A stretch of 64,000 nt of DNA, taken from contig NZ_CP106798.1 of the NCBI RefSeq assembly GCF_025642155.1, positions 5,580,001-5,644,000 on the forward strand, read 5' to 3'. The notes under the pieces were generated by a model, which saw only the letters and a program-made list of their open reading frames with translations, did not search any database and was not told the DNA's origin. Shown here one piece after another: positions 1 to 8,113 of this stretch (the stretch's first letter is position 1; every line of letters starts with the position of its first letter). The translations under genes and the position numbers were made by a program. The DNA is from Streptomyces sp. HUAS 15-9. Its GTDB lineage: Bacteria; Actinomycetota; Actinomycetes; Streptomycetales; Streptomycetaceae.

Positions 1-789
1 ACCCTGCTGGAGCGTACGACCCGCAAGGTGCTGCTCTCGCCCGCCGGTGAGCGTCTCGCCGTACGGGCCAAGGCGGTGCTGGACGAGGTCGGTGCGCTGC
101 TGGAGGAGGCCGAGGCGGTCCGTGCGCCCTTCACGGGGGTGCTGCGGCTCGGGGTCATTCCGACGGTGGCCCCCTATCTGCTGCCGACCGTCCTGCGGCT
201 CACGCACGACCGGTACCCGGACCTCGATCTCCAGGTGCACGAGGAACAGACCGCCAGCCTGCTCGACGGGCTGGCCGCCGGACGCCTCGACCTGCTGCTG
301 CTCGCCGTGCCCCTCGGTATCCCCGGCATCGTCGAACTGCCGCTCTTCGACGAGGACTTCGTTCTCGTCACCCCGCCGGCCCACTGGCTCGGCGGCCGTG
401 AGGGAATCCCGCGCGAGGCCCTCAAGGAGCTCAATCTGCTGCTCCTGGACGAGGGGCACTGCCTGCGCGACCAGGCCCTCGACATCTGCCGCGAGGCAGG
501 GCGGGCGGACGCTCCGGTCACGACCACCGCCGCGGGCCTGTCGACCCTCGTACAGCTCGTGGCCGGCGGGCTCGGCTGCACGCTGCTGCCCCGTACCGCC
601 CTCAAGGTCGAGACCACCCGCGGCAGTCAGCTCCTCACCGGATACTTCGCCGAACCGGCGCCGAGCCGCCGTATCGCCCTCGCCATGCGCACCGGATCGG
701 CCCGCGGCGCCGAGTACCGGGAGCTGACGGCAGCGCTGCGCGAGGCCCTGCGGCCACTGCCCGTACGGGTGCTCGACGGGGTCAACTGA
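1..789 (+). CDS. oxyR: OxyR-type LysR-family peroxide sensor (5' end outside window)
   Basis: The reading frame is open from base 1, so the DNA-binding helix-turn-helix lies upstream and only the end of the linker and the LysR substrate domain are present. The effector domain carries the OxyR redox signature GHCLRDQALDIC, with two cysteines spaced like Cys199 and Cys208 of E. coli OxyR, which form the peroxide-induced disulfide. The family activates or represses antioxidant genes, in Streptomyces usually the neighbouring ahpC/ahpD, which would lie to the left. Identity as OxyR rather than a generic LysR regulator rests on that Cys motif. Confidence 0.9.
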   Translation, partial: TLLERTTRKVLLSPAGERLAVRAKAVLDEVGALLEEAEAVRAPFTGVLRLGVIPTVAPYLLPTVLRLTHDRYPDLDLQVHEEQTASLLDGLAAGRLDLLLLAVPLGIPGIVELPLFDEDFVLVTPPAHWLGGREGIPREALKELNLLLLDEGHCLRDQALDICREAGRADAPVTTTAAGLSTLVQLVAGGLGCTLLPRTALKVETTRGSQLLTGYFAEPAPSRRIALAMRTGSARGAEYRELTAALREALRPLPVRVLDGVN

Positions 790-879
790 GTTCGCTTCCC
801 AATCGATCAAATGAGTGTCGAACAAGGCGTTTTGAGCAGCTGGACGTGCCAAGTTCCGTCAGCTGCAGACAGGTAGGAA

Positions 880-894
880 ATCCCTGGCAGGGAT
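880..894. promoter_or_regulatory. 15-bp palindrome between oxyR and the roadblock operon
   Basis: ATCCCTG-G-CAGGGAT is a perfect inverted repeat with 7-bp arms, about 80 bases before the next start. It could be an operator for the downstream operon or a weak transcription end for oxyR. No factor can be named. Confidence 0.35.
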
Positions 895-975
895 ATGCCG
901 CTGAACTGATACACATACCCCCTCGGTGCGACGCGTCAGGCGTCAGTGCGAAATGCCGATACGCCAAGGGGAGTG

Positions 976-1884
976 ATGTCGGAGGTTCGGGATTCCCTTG
1001 ACCGGGCCGCCTACGGACGGCTCGCGCACGCCCTCACCGTGTGTGGGCGCGAGGGATTCACGGGAGAACTGCGGGTGCCTGGCAGCCCAGGTGGCGCGTT
1101 CCATCTGCGCGACGGACTCGTGGTCGCGGCCGAGAGCCCCGGCGCCCCCGCCCCCGAGGCGCTCCTGCTGCGCTCCGAACGCGTCGACGGCGAGCAGTGG
1201 GCGGAACTGGTGCGCGAGTCCGGCGGGGCGCGCTGGCCGGCCGCCGGGCTGATCGCCCACGGCTACGCGGGGCCCGCCCAGCTCAGGGTGGTCTGTGTCA
1301 TGGCCCTGCACGACGCGGCCTTCGCCATCGTCGCCGGTCAGGTGGACGGCTGCGAGCCCGTCACCGGCACCGAGCCGCACGCCCCGGTCACCGTCGGCGA
1401 GACACCCGCCCGGCTGCTCCAGGAGGCGGTGCGCAAACTGTCCGCCGTGGCCGCGCTGCCGTACCCGGTGCGCCCCGACCGGGAACGCCCCAGGCCCGTG
1501 GTCGCGGCCGACCGCGCCCGCACCCCGCTGCAACAGGAGCTGCTCGTCCACGCCGACGGCCGCCGCACCGCCCGCGACCTGGCCTTCCGTACCGGCCGCG
1601 GGGTCTACACCGTCACGGTGGAGGTCGCGCGCATGCTCGGCGAGGGGCTGCTGGAGTGCGCCGCCCTCACCGACCGGATCCCCGTCCGGATGCCGCTGGA
1701 GGCTCCGGTCGTACGACACCGGAAGCCACCCCCGAGCCCCCCGGACCCGGAGCCGCCCCCCGTCCCCACCGAACTGCCGCGCCGCGATCCGGGCGCCAGC
1801 GGCATCACCGAAGCCCTCACCCCGGCCAAGAGCGGGGCGAGCTGGAAAGGGTTCTTCCGGTTGCGGCACGGAACCGCCAAATGA
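976..1884 (+). CDS. DUF4388-like protein, first gene of a roadblock operon
   Basis: About 302 residues. The N-terminal ~100 residues have a glycine-patterned beta-rich segment (GELRV, then GAFHLRDGLVVAA) resembling DUF4388/PATAN-type domains found in bacterial signalling proteins. Residues ~170-225 look like a winged-helix segment (QQELLVHADGRRTARDLAFRTG). The tail is Pro-rich. ATG 976 is preferred because AAGGGGA lies just upstream at 966-972; GTG 946 is the other in-frame candidate. The next two genes encode roadblock/LC7 proteins on the same strand, so a shared role in small-GTPase-type signalling or polarity is inferred. Function is not known. Confidence 0.6.
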   Translation: MSEVRDSLDRAAYGRLAHALTVCGREGFTGELRVPGSPGGAFHLRDGLVVAAESPGAPAPEALLLRSERVDGEQWAELVRESGGARWPAAGLIAHGYAGPAQLRVVCVMALHDAAFAIVAGQVDGCEPVTGTEPHAPVTVGETPARLLQEAVRKLSAVAALPYPVRPDRERPRPVVAADRARTPLQQELLVHADGRRTARDLAFRTGRGVYTVTVEVARMLGEGLLECAALTDRIPVRMPLEAPVVRHRKPPPSPPDPEPPPVPTELPRRDPGASGITEALTPAKSGASWKGFFRLRHGTAK

Positions 1885-1942
1885 AAAGCGCGTGTTGATC
1901 GCCGCAACGGTCGAATTCAGTCAGGAACGAGGAGTTGAGCAC

Positions 1943-2329
1943 ATGAATCACGAAGCCCTGGCGCGAGAAATGCGCGGGCTGCGCGAAAGGGTCACCGGAA
2001 TTACCGACACAGCACTGGCCGCCGCCGACGGAATGCTCATCGCGGCCGACACGGCGGACTCGATCGACCCGGAGGGCCTCGCCGCGCTCGCGGCCGCCGG
2101 GCTCGGCCTGGCGCGCCGCACCGCCGACGCCACCTCGCGCGGAGTGCTGCGGCAGACGGTGACGTACGGCAGTCACGGCTGTGTCGCCTTCTACGCCGTC
2201 GGTGACACGGCCCTGATGGTCGTGCTCGGCGACGAGGGGATGGACGTGGACCGCCTGCACCGGGCGACCCACCCGGCCCTCGACCGGATCGGTTCGATTC
2301 TCATGGACAAGACAACAGAAGGAGTGTGA
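1943..2329 (+). CDS. roadblock/LC7 domain protein
   Basis: 128 residues, the usual size of a single-domain roadblock/LC7 protein. These proteins dimerise and in bacteria modulate Ras-like GTPases (MglB with MglA, or the Streptomyces cvn conservons). The pattern GITDTALAAADGMLIAADT followed by an alpha/beta layout and a C-terminal helix fits the fold. GGAG at 1931-1934 sits 8 bases before ATG. It lies 58 bases after the DUF4388-like gene and only 4 bases before a second roadblock-like gene. No GTPase gene is adjacent. Confidence 0.75.
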   Translation: MNHEALAREMRGLRERVTGITDTALAAADGMLIAADTADSIDPEGLAALAAAGLGLARRTADATSRGVLRQTVTYGSHGCVAFYAVGDTALMVVLGDEGMDVDRLHRATHPALDRIGSILMDKTTEGV

Positions 2330-2333
2330 AGGG

Positions 2334-2762
2334 ATGGCGACAAAGCGTATGACTCCGGGTTTCTCCGACCAGGTGATGAGTCTGGTCAAATCGCTCCGCA
2401 GCGACTCACCGGACTGCCTCGCGGCAGGCGTGGTCGACATGTCGACCGGGATGCTGCTGTCGTACGAGACGGTCGACAATCACCCGCCCGAGGTCCTGGA
2501 CCTCCTGGCGGGCGCGACCCTCGACCTGTTCCAGGGGCGGACGGTCGTGATGATCGAGGACATCTTCAAGGAGCGCCGCGGCATCACCGCCGACAGCCAC
2601 TTCTTCCAGGAGATCCTGGTCAACAGCGAGAATCTCACCCACCTGTTCATCCGCATGAACGAGCAGCAGGACGTCGTGGCCGTGATCGTCTGCCGCAAGT
2701 CGGTCAACGTCGGCATGCTGTTCGCCCAGGCCCGAAGGGTGGTGCGGGAGCACAGCCTGTGA
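2334..2762 (+). CDS. second roadblock/LC7-like protein
   Basis: 142 residues with the layout of the preceding roadblock gene: an N-terminal helix (FSDQVMSLVKSLRSD), a strand-turn-strand (CLAAGVVDMSTGMLLS), then a helix, sheet and C-terminal helix. It is more diverged than the upstream copy. The start lies 4 bases after the previous stop, so the two are probably translationally coupled and may form a heterodimer. The fold is inferred from pattern; no catalytic residues are expected. Confidence 0.6.
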   Translation: MATKRMTPGFSDQVMSLVKSLRSDSPDCLAAGVVDMSTGMLLSYETVDNHPPEVLDLLAGATLDLFQGRTVVMIEDIFKERRGITADSHFFQEILVNSENLTHLFIRMNEQQDVVAVIVCRKSVNVGMLFAQARRVVREHSL

Positions 2763-2774
2763 CCGCACGGGGCA

Positions 2775-2802
2775 TGGGCCCCTCCCACCGGGAAGGGGCC
2801 CA
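2775..2802. terminator. hairpin terminator between convergent genes
   Basis: TGGGCCCCT at 2775-2783 pairs with AGGGGCCCA at 2794-2802 around a 10-base loop. It lies between the rightward roadblock operon and the leftward ABC exporter operon and may serve both. There is no U-tract, as is usual in Streptomyces. Confidence 0.65.
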
Positions 2803-2819
2803 CGCGGGAAGCGGTGCGG

Positions 2820-5153
2820 CTACTCCGTCCGCAGCCCGTCCGGCCGCATCAGCCGCAGCAGCGGCGGCAGGCTGAGCAGCGTCACGGCGATGACGACTCC
2901 GGCACCCACGCCGGTCATCGCCAGGACGCCCATCCAGTCCACCCGGACCGTGGTGTTCGTCATGCTCAGCAGGACCGCGCCCAGCGTCAGACCCACCGCG
3001 GACGCCAGCAGCAGGCCCAGCGCGATCGGGACCGCCGTCTGCCACAGCACCGAAAGACCCAGGGTGCGGCGCCGGGTGCCGAAGGCGATCAGTGCCGACA
3101 GCAGCTTCTTGCGCTCGCGCAGCTGCTCCAGCTGGGAGACCAGCAGGCTCGCGCCGATCAGCACCAGGACGCAGCTGGCACCGACGAACAGGCCGGTACG
3201 GATGGACTGGAACTGCTGCGACTGCTCACTGGACGCCAGGTTGAACACGTTCGCCATGGGATCCAGCCGCGCGGCCGTGTTGCGCGCGTTCTCGCGAGCG
3301 TCCGGCACCGAGGGGTCCAGCATCACGAACACCTTCTGGTACAGACCGGACGCCGCGGCCCTGGGCAGCGCGCCCGAGGTGATCAGCAGACCGCCACGGG
3401 CGTAGCCGGTCGGATCCTCGCGCTGCTCCGCCGACTTGACGCGGGCGGGCACCGTCCAGGCCGTCGGGTGGCTCGTCGTCCCCTCGTACGACGGGTCGAA
3501 GTACACGGTGCTGCCCGGCTCGGCGAGCTTCTTCGTCTTGCTGTCGTAGTCGCTGCCGAGGATCCGGAAGACGTCGCCGTTGCGGCAGGACGCCAGCCGC
3601 GCCACCTCGCGCAGCTCCGCGCAGCTGCCGACGGCGACCTCCAGCTCGCTGTCGGGCTGCTTGGCCCGGTCCCCTACCGAGGCCATCGAGATGGCCGACG
3701 CACGGCGCACGCCCTCGGTCTTCGCCAGCCGCCGGCCGGCCTCGGCCAGCGGGATGCCGTTGCCCGTGGAGACCTCGAGCTGAGCGCGGGTCAGATCGTT
3801 GGCGGTCTGCTTGGTGTAGTCGCCCTCGACCCCGGCGAACAGCATCTGCAGCGCGACCGCCCCGGCCACCGCGACGGCGATGCCGTTGACCATGCGGGCG
3901 GCCGAACCGCTACTCAACTGAAGCCTGCGGATCGCCAGTTGCCAGGAAACCGAGCCGGAGTTCAGCCGGGCCACCACGGCCTCGACGACCCACGGCAGCA
4001 GGGCGGTGATGCCGACGAGCAGCAGCACCGTGCCGCCGATCACCAGCCACTCGTTGAAGTTCCCGTTGTCGTTGCCCTGGCCGATCATCGGGTAGAGCAT
4101 CGCGAGACCGCCCAGCGGCAGCAGCAGCCGCCACCACAGCCGGCGCCGCGGCGGCTGCGCCGTACGGACCACGCCGAGCGGTTCGATGACGACCCCGCGC
4201 AGGGCGAACAGCGTCACCAGGACGGCCGCCGCGGGCACGGCGACGGCGACGAGCGCGACGAGTGCGGGCGACGGGTCGAGGTCGCTCGGGAACACGCTGA
4301 CGTCCTGCACCTTCAGCAGGGCCGCCAGCTGACGCCCGGCCAGGAAGAAGCCGGTGCCGAGGGCGAGCCCGAGCAGTGCCCCGGCGAGCGCCTCGCCGGC
4401 GGCGATGCGGCGCGCCATCCGGCCGTCCGCGCCGACCAGCCTGAGCGCCGCGAGCCGACGGTCCCGGCGCTCGCCGCCGAAGCGTACGGCCGCCGCGATG
4501 AACACGCCGACGGGCAGCAGCAGCACGGTGAAGACGATCAGGATGAGCAGCAGCAGGACCGGGTCCAGTGGCTCCGTTGTCCTCCCGGGGGAGGGCCCGA
4601 AGCGGTCGATGCGCTCGGCGTTGCCGCCGGTCAGATGGTTCTCCAGCCCCTGGGCGCCCGCGTAGTAGGCGAGTTCGGCCGGCCCGATGAGTCCGGACTG
4701 TCCGATCGTGCCGGTGACGCGGTAGGGGAGGCGTTCGCGCAGCAGCTTGCCGGAGTCGGACTCGAGCAGGTTCTTCAGCGCGGGCGAGACGACCATCTCG
4801 CCCTTCGCCGGGAAGCGAGTGATGCCCGGCGGCAGCGGGGCCCGCGCGCCCTCGGGCTCCAGGAGCCGGCCGCGGACGTCGTCGCTGCGGAACGTCGTGT
4901 CGGTGCGGCCGATGACGAGCGTGTCGTCCGCCTTCGGCATCACCTTCCCGCTGTAGGTGAAGTCGTCCCGGGCGCTGCCGCGCCGGTCACGCTCGCTCAG
5001 CGCGCTCGGCACCGCCGTCGTGAGCAGCAGCAGCGCCACCCCGAGCCCGACGCCGACCGCCGTCAGCAGCGCCCGGACCCACCCCTCACGCCCGCCGGTG
5101 AAGGCGAACCGGGCCCCCATGGCCAGATCCCTGACCGTCTGACCTGCGCTCAT
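2820..5153 (-). CDS. FtsX-family ABC transporter permease
   Basis: 777 residues. A membrane helix near the N-terminus (LLTAVGVGLGVALLLLTT) is followed by a large extracytoplasmic segment, a first group of helices around 215-390, a second extracytoplasmic segment and a final group of three helices, the two-unit layout of MacB/FtsX-type mechanotransmission permeases. Its start overlaps the stop of the ATPase gene by 4 bases. These systems use periplasm-facing domains to export or extract lipoproteins, peptides or antibiotics. The PadR regulator upstream suggests induction by a small molecule; the substrate is unknown. Confidence 0.85.
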   Translation of the reverse strand: MSAGQTVRDLAMGARFAFTGGREGWVRALLTAVGVGLGVALLLLTTAVPSALSERDRRGSARDDFTYSGKVMPKADDTLVIGRTDTTFRSDDVRGRLLEPEGARAPLPPGITRFPAKGEMVVSPALKNLLESDSGKLLRERLPYRVTGTIGQSGLIGPAELAYYAGAQGLENHLTGGNAERIDRFGPSPGRTTEPLDPVLLLLILIVFTVLLLPVGVFIAAAVRFGGERRDRRLAALRLVGADGRMARRIAAGEALAGALLGLALGTGFFLAGRQLAALLKVQDVSVFPSDLDPSPALVALVAVAVPAAAVLVTLFALRGVVIEPLGVVRTAQPPRRRLWWRLLLPLGGLAMLYPMIGQGNDNGNFNEWLVIGGTVLLLVGITALLPWVVEAVVARLNSGSVSWQLAIRRLQLSSGSAARMVNGIAVAVAGAVALQMLFAGVEGDYTKQTANDLTRAQLEVSTGNGIPLAEAGRRLAKTEGVRRASAISMASVGDRAKQPDSELEVAVGSCAELREVARLASCRNGDVFRILGSDYDSKTKKLAEPGSTVYFDPSYEGTTSHPTAWTVPARVKSAEQREDPTGYARGGLLITSGALPRAAASGLYQKVFVMLDPSVPDARENARNTAARLDPMANVFNLASSEQSQQFQSIRTGLFVGASCVLVLIGASLLVSQLEQLRERKKLLSALIAFGTRRRTLGLSVLWQTAVPIALGLLLASAVGLTLGAVLLSMTNTTVRVDWMGVLAMTGVGAGVVIAVTLLSLPPLLRLMRPDGLRTE

Positions 5154-5839
5154 ACGGCGCGCTCCATGTCACGGGACTTCCCGTCCCGTACGACTATCTC
5201 GCGGTCGGAGTACGCGGCCACCCGTGCCTCGTGCGTGACCAGGACGACGGCCGCGTTGGTGGAGCGGGCCGCGTCCGTCAGCAGCTCCATCACGCGCTCG
5301 CCGTTGAGGGAGTCGAGCGCGCCGGTCGGCTCGTCGGCGAACAGCACCCGCGGACCGGTCACCAGCGCCCGCGCCACCGCGACCCGCTGGCCCTGACCGC
5401 CGGACACCTCGCCGGGCCGCTTGCCCTTCAGGTCGTCGACCTCGAGCCGCTCCATCCAGCTCAGCGCCGTCCGCTCGGCCTCCTTGCGGGAGGTGCCGTT
5501 CAGCCGCAGCGGGAGGGCGACGTTCTCCACGCAGGTCAACTCCGGTACGAGCTGGCCGAACTGGAACACGAACCCGAACTCGGACCGCCTGAGCGCGCTG
5601 CGCTGGGCGTCGCTCATCGTCGCGAGCTCCTGGCCGTTGTACGTGATCGAGCCCGAGTCCGGGGGCACGATCCCGGCGAGGCAGTGCAGCAGCGTCGACT
5701 TGCCGGACCCGGAGGGGCCCATCACGGCGACGACCTCACCGGGGTGGATGGAGAACTCGGCGCCGTCCAGCGCGACGGTCGGCCCGTACGCCTTGCGCAG
5801 GTCCTGGGCGGTGAGCAGGGAACCGGGAGGAGGAGTCAC
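5150..5839 (-). CDS. ABC transporter ATP-binding protein (MacB/LolD type)
   Basis: 229 residues, the standard length. Walker A GPSGSGKST is near residue 40, the signature motif reads SGGQGQRVAVARAL, and Walker B with the D-loop is LFADEPTGALDS. It overlaps the padR gene by 4 bases upstream and the permease by 4 bases downstream, so the three genes form one operon with coupled translation. It would energise the FtsX-like permease by ATP binding and hydrolysis at the inner face of the membrane. Confidence 0.93.
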   Translation of the reverse strand: MTPPPGSLLTAQDLRKAYGPTVALDGAEFSIHPGEVVAVMGPSGSGKSTLLHCLAGIVPPDSGSITYNGQELATMSDAQRSALRRSEFGFVFQFGQLVPELTCVENVALPLRLNGTSRKEAERTALSWMERLEVDDLKGKRPGEVSGGQGQRVAVARALVTGPRVLFADEPTGALDSLNGERVMELLTDAARSTNAAVVLVTHEARVAAYSDREIVVRDGKSRDMERAV

Positions 5840-6360
5840 TTGGCCACCGCCTCACGGAGCTTGTCGAGGCGCGCGGTGGTCAGCTCCAGCCAGCGCAGGT
5901 CCGCCTCCAGGTGGAACAGCGCGTGGTCGCAGATCAGCTGGTCCGCGAGGTCGCCCTTGCGCTTGCGGTCGGTCAGGATCCGCATGCTGCGCAGGTGCTC
6001 GGAGCGCTGGGTGTCGAGGATGTCGGCCGCGTTGCGGTGCGTGAGCAGCGCGAGGACGACCTTGGTGTAGAGGGTCGACTGGAGGTATTCCTCCGGCTTC
6101 TCCGGTGTCGCCAGCCACCGCTCGACGTCAGTGACCCCGGCGTCGGTGATCGCGTAGCGCTTGCGCTCGGGCCCGCCGCCCGCCTCGATGCCGTCGACTT
6201 CGACGAGCCCGTTCTTCAGCAGGCGGGACATCGTCGAGTAGACCTGGCCGTAGTGCAGCGGCCGGTCGTGACCGAACTTCTCGTCGAAGGCCCGCTTCAG
6301 GTCGTAGCCATGACGCGGGCCGGACTCCAGGAGCCCCAGAAGGGTGTGACCGATGGACAT
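5836..6360 (-). CDS. PadR-family transcriptional regulator
   Basis: 174 residues. The N-terminal winged helix begins SIGHTLLGLLESGPRHGYDLKRAFDE, typical of PadR; the C-terminal helical Vir_act_alpha_C-like region (about 100-174) mediates dimerisation. It is the first gene of the regulator-ATPase-permease operon. PadR proteins usually repress a neighbouring exporter and release DNA on binding a toxic compound. A strong palindrome lies directly in front of the start, as expected for autoregulation. Confidence 0.9.
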   Translation of the reverse strand: MSIGHTLLGLLESGPRHGYDLKRAFDEKFGHDRPLHYGQVYSTMSRLLKNGLVEVDGIEAGGGPERKRYAITDAGVTDVERWLATPEKPEEYLQSTLYTKVVLALLTHRNAADILDTQRSEHLRSMRILTDRKRKGDLADQLICDHALFHLEADLRWLELTTARLDKLREAVAK

Positions 6361-6370
6361 GGCAGCACTC

Positions 6371-6403
6371 TACATACGGTGTATACGCGGTATGTATACG
6401 CGG
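6371..6403. promoter_or_regulatory. candidate PadR operator upstream of the exporter operon
   Basis: TACATAC at 6371-6377 and GTATGTA at 6390-6396 are perfect inverted arms around 12 bases. Overlaid on them, GTATACGCGG occurs twice (6381-6390 and 6394-6403), each containing a GTATAC palindrome. The site begins 11 bases in front of the padR ATG. PadR operators are typically ATAC/GTAT-rich dyads, so autorepression is inferred. Confidence 0.7.
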
Positions 6404-6464
6404 AGTGTGTAGATCATGGCGGGCGGTACGACCCCGCAGGTGGAGGCCGATTGTCACGGTTCTG

Positions 6465-6704
6465 CTACACGGCCGCCGGTCCGGCCCGCGGGGCCGCCCA
6501 CGGCACGGAATCGGACCCGGCGCCCCCGGGCAGCCGCCCGGCATCCGCGAGGGCCTTGCGCAGCAGGGACTCGATCTGTGCGTTGGCGGGCCGGAGTTCG
6601 TCGCGGGCCCGGCCTGCCGGTGCTTCGTGCACGGACGGGTCGAGCCGCTGCTGTGGCCGATGCGGGGGCGGGCCGCCGGGGGTGTCTGTTGTGCTGTGCG
6701 GTGG
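6465..6704 (-). pseudogene. decayed tandem copy of the ribbon-helix-helix gene
   Basis: Reading on in the same frame past the stop of the RHH gene at 6705, the minus strand encodes a second RHH-like module (DPSVHEAPAGRARDELRPANAQIE, shown in part) before a TAG at 6467-6465. It closely matches the intact gene but has lost the GTG start (the matching codon is ACA). It also has an 18-base in-frame deletion that removes KQVLLR, the beta-strand that would contact DNA. I read it as a degenerate tandem duplicate. Read-through would give a non-DNA-binding second module. Confidence 0.7.
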
Positions 6705-6941
6705 TCAGTCGGGTTCGGGGGGGCGTCCGCGGCGGGGGATGGGGCCTGCGCCCTTGGGCAGCCGTCCGGCGTCTGCGAGGGCCTTGCGCAGTAGGAACTC
6801 GATCTGTGCGTTGGCGGAGCGGAGTTCGTCGCCGGCCCAGCGTGCCAGTGCTTCGTACACGGACGGGTCGAGCCGCAGCAGCACCTGCTTGCGCTGCTGC
6901 GGCCGACGCTGCGGGGTCGGGCCCCCGGAGGCGTCCGTCAC
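6705..6941 (-). CDS. ribbon-helix-helix (Arc/CopG-like) small protein
   Basis: 78 residues from GTG 6941, whose GTGA overlaps the stop of the SPFH gene. The core KQVLLRLDPSVYEAL is a beta-strand followed by helix A; SANAQIEFLLRKAL is helix B, the usual RHH dimer fold seen in antitoxins and small repressors. The C-terminus is basic and Pro-rich. No toxin gene is adjacent, so a plain regulator or an accessory protein to the SPFH gene is as likely as an antitoxin. A longer ORF from 6992 exists but would overlap the SPFH gene. Confidence 0.75.
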   Translation of the reverse strand: MTDASGGPTPQRRPQQRKQVLLRLDPSVYEALARWAGDELRSANAQIEFLLRKALADAGRLPKGAGPIPRRGRPPEPD

Positions 6942-7864
6942 TGGTAGAGGGTCCCCGTGTTCAGGACGGGCTGCGGTGCCCGGTCCCCGCACAGCACCAC
7001 CATCAGATTGGAAACCATCGCCGCCTTACGCTCCTCGTCCAGCTCCACGATGTCCCGCTCGGCGATCCGGGCGAGCGCCGCCTCCACCATGCCGACCGCT
7101 CCGTCGACGATCTGCCGCCGGGCCGCGACCACCGCACCGGCCTGCTGCCGCTGGAGCATCGCGGAGGCGATCTCGGGAGCGTACGCGAGATGCGTGAAGC
7201 GCGACTCGATGATCCGTACACCGGCCGCCTCCACGCGAGCGTGCAGCTCGGCCGCGAGCTTCTCGGTGATCTCCTCGGCGTTGCCGCGCAGTGAGAGCCC
7301 GTTCTCGTCATGGGCGTCGTACGGGTACTCGATGGCTATGTGCCGCACCGCCGTCTCGGTCTGCGTGGCGACGAACTCGGCGTAGTCGTCGACCTCGAAG
7401 ACGGCCTGGGCCGTGTCCCGGACGTTCCAGACCACGACCGCGGCGAGCTCGATCGGGTTGCCGTAGGCGTCGTTGACCTTGAGGACGGCGGTCTCGTGGT
7501 TGCGCACCCGGGTGGAGATCCGGGTCCGCGAGGTGAAGGGGTTCACCCAGCGCAGGCCGTCCTGCCGGATCGTTCCCCGGTACCGCCCGAAGAGCTGGAC
7601 CACCCGCGCCTCGCCCGGCGCCACCGTGTTCAGCCCGCGCATCGCGATGACGGAGGCGAGGAGGACGAGCACGCCCGCGACCAGCAGCGCGGCCTTGGCG
7701 CCGGCCGCGGTGACCGCCGAGGCGGCGGCGATGAGGCCGAAGGTGACCAGCAGCCCGGTCAGCCCGAGCAGCAGCGCGAGTCCGCCGCCGATGCTGTGCG
7801 CGGTGAACTCCCGCACCCGTGGGGCGGGCATCTCGGGTGCGTCGTGCGTGTCGTGCGTGGACAT
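6938..7864 (-). CDS. SPFH/Band 7 (stomatin-like) membrane protein
   Basis: 308 residues from ATG 7864, chosen because a G-rich ribosome site lies about 8 bases upstream. Two membrane helices (about 30-85) precede the SPFH domain, which begins [21 protein letters not shown] and continues through [22 protein letters not shown] helical tail ends in [22 protein letters not shown] proteins oligomerise in membrane microdomains and act as scaffolds for proteases or envelope-stress functions. It is translationally coupled to the RHH gene by a 4-base overlap. Confidence 0.88.
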   Translation of the reverse strand: MSTHDTHDAPEMPAPRVREFTAHSIGGGLALLLGLTGLLVTFGLIAAASAVTAAGAKAALLVAGVLVLLASVIAMRGLNTVAPGEARVVQLFGRYRGTIRQDGLRWVNPFTSRTRISTRVRNHETAVLKVNDAYGNPIELAAVVVWNVRDTAQAVFEVDDYAEFVATQTETAVRHIAIEYPYDAHDENGLSLRGNAEEITEKLAAELHARVEAAGVRIIESRFTHLAYAPEIASAMLQRQQAGAVVAARRQIVDGAVGMVEAALARIAERDIVELDEERKAAMVSNLMVVLCGDRAPQPVLNTGTLYQ

Positions 7865-7919
7865 GGGTGGTCCCCCCCGTTCGTGTAGCGGTGCCGTTTC
7901 GTCTAGCACTGCTCTATCT

Positions 7920-7933
7920 AAGTGATAACACTT
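7920..7933. promoter_or_regulatory. palindrome upstream of the SPFH gene
   Basis: AAGTG-ATAA-CACTT is a perfect dyad in a locally AT-rich stretch 56 bases before the SPFH start. It sits where a promoter or operator for the SPFH-RHH pair would be. It resembles GntR/YtrA-type operators in general shape, but no factor can be assigned. Confidence 0.4.
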
Positions 7934-8113
7934 TACCGCGTCATGGCAACCTCGAGCCCCGTTCGTACGTCGGTTCCCATGGGATGGGTGCTGATTGTCA
8001 CGTCCGTAAAAGAGCGGATCGGGCGCCCTTTGTCATAGAGAGCGGTGTTAGCTTTCTGAGCTGACCAGAGCCAGACACCTGTGTGACAGCCGAGACGGGG
8101 AGCAGACGTACTC

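Noticed and set aside
2814..5396. 860-residue plus-strand ORF opposite the ABC permease
   Set aside because: Gln/Arg/His-rich text without domains. The minus-strand frame has helices and FtsX features, so this is a shadow ORF.
6705..6941. RHH gene as antitoxin of a toxin-antitoxin pair
   Set aside because: No toxin-like gene adjoins it; the only partner is SPFH.
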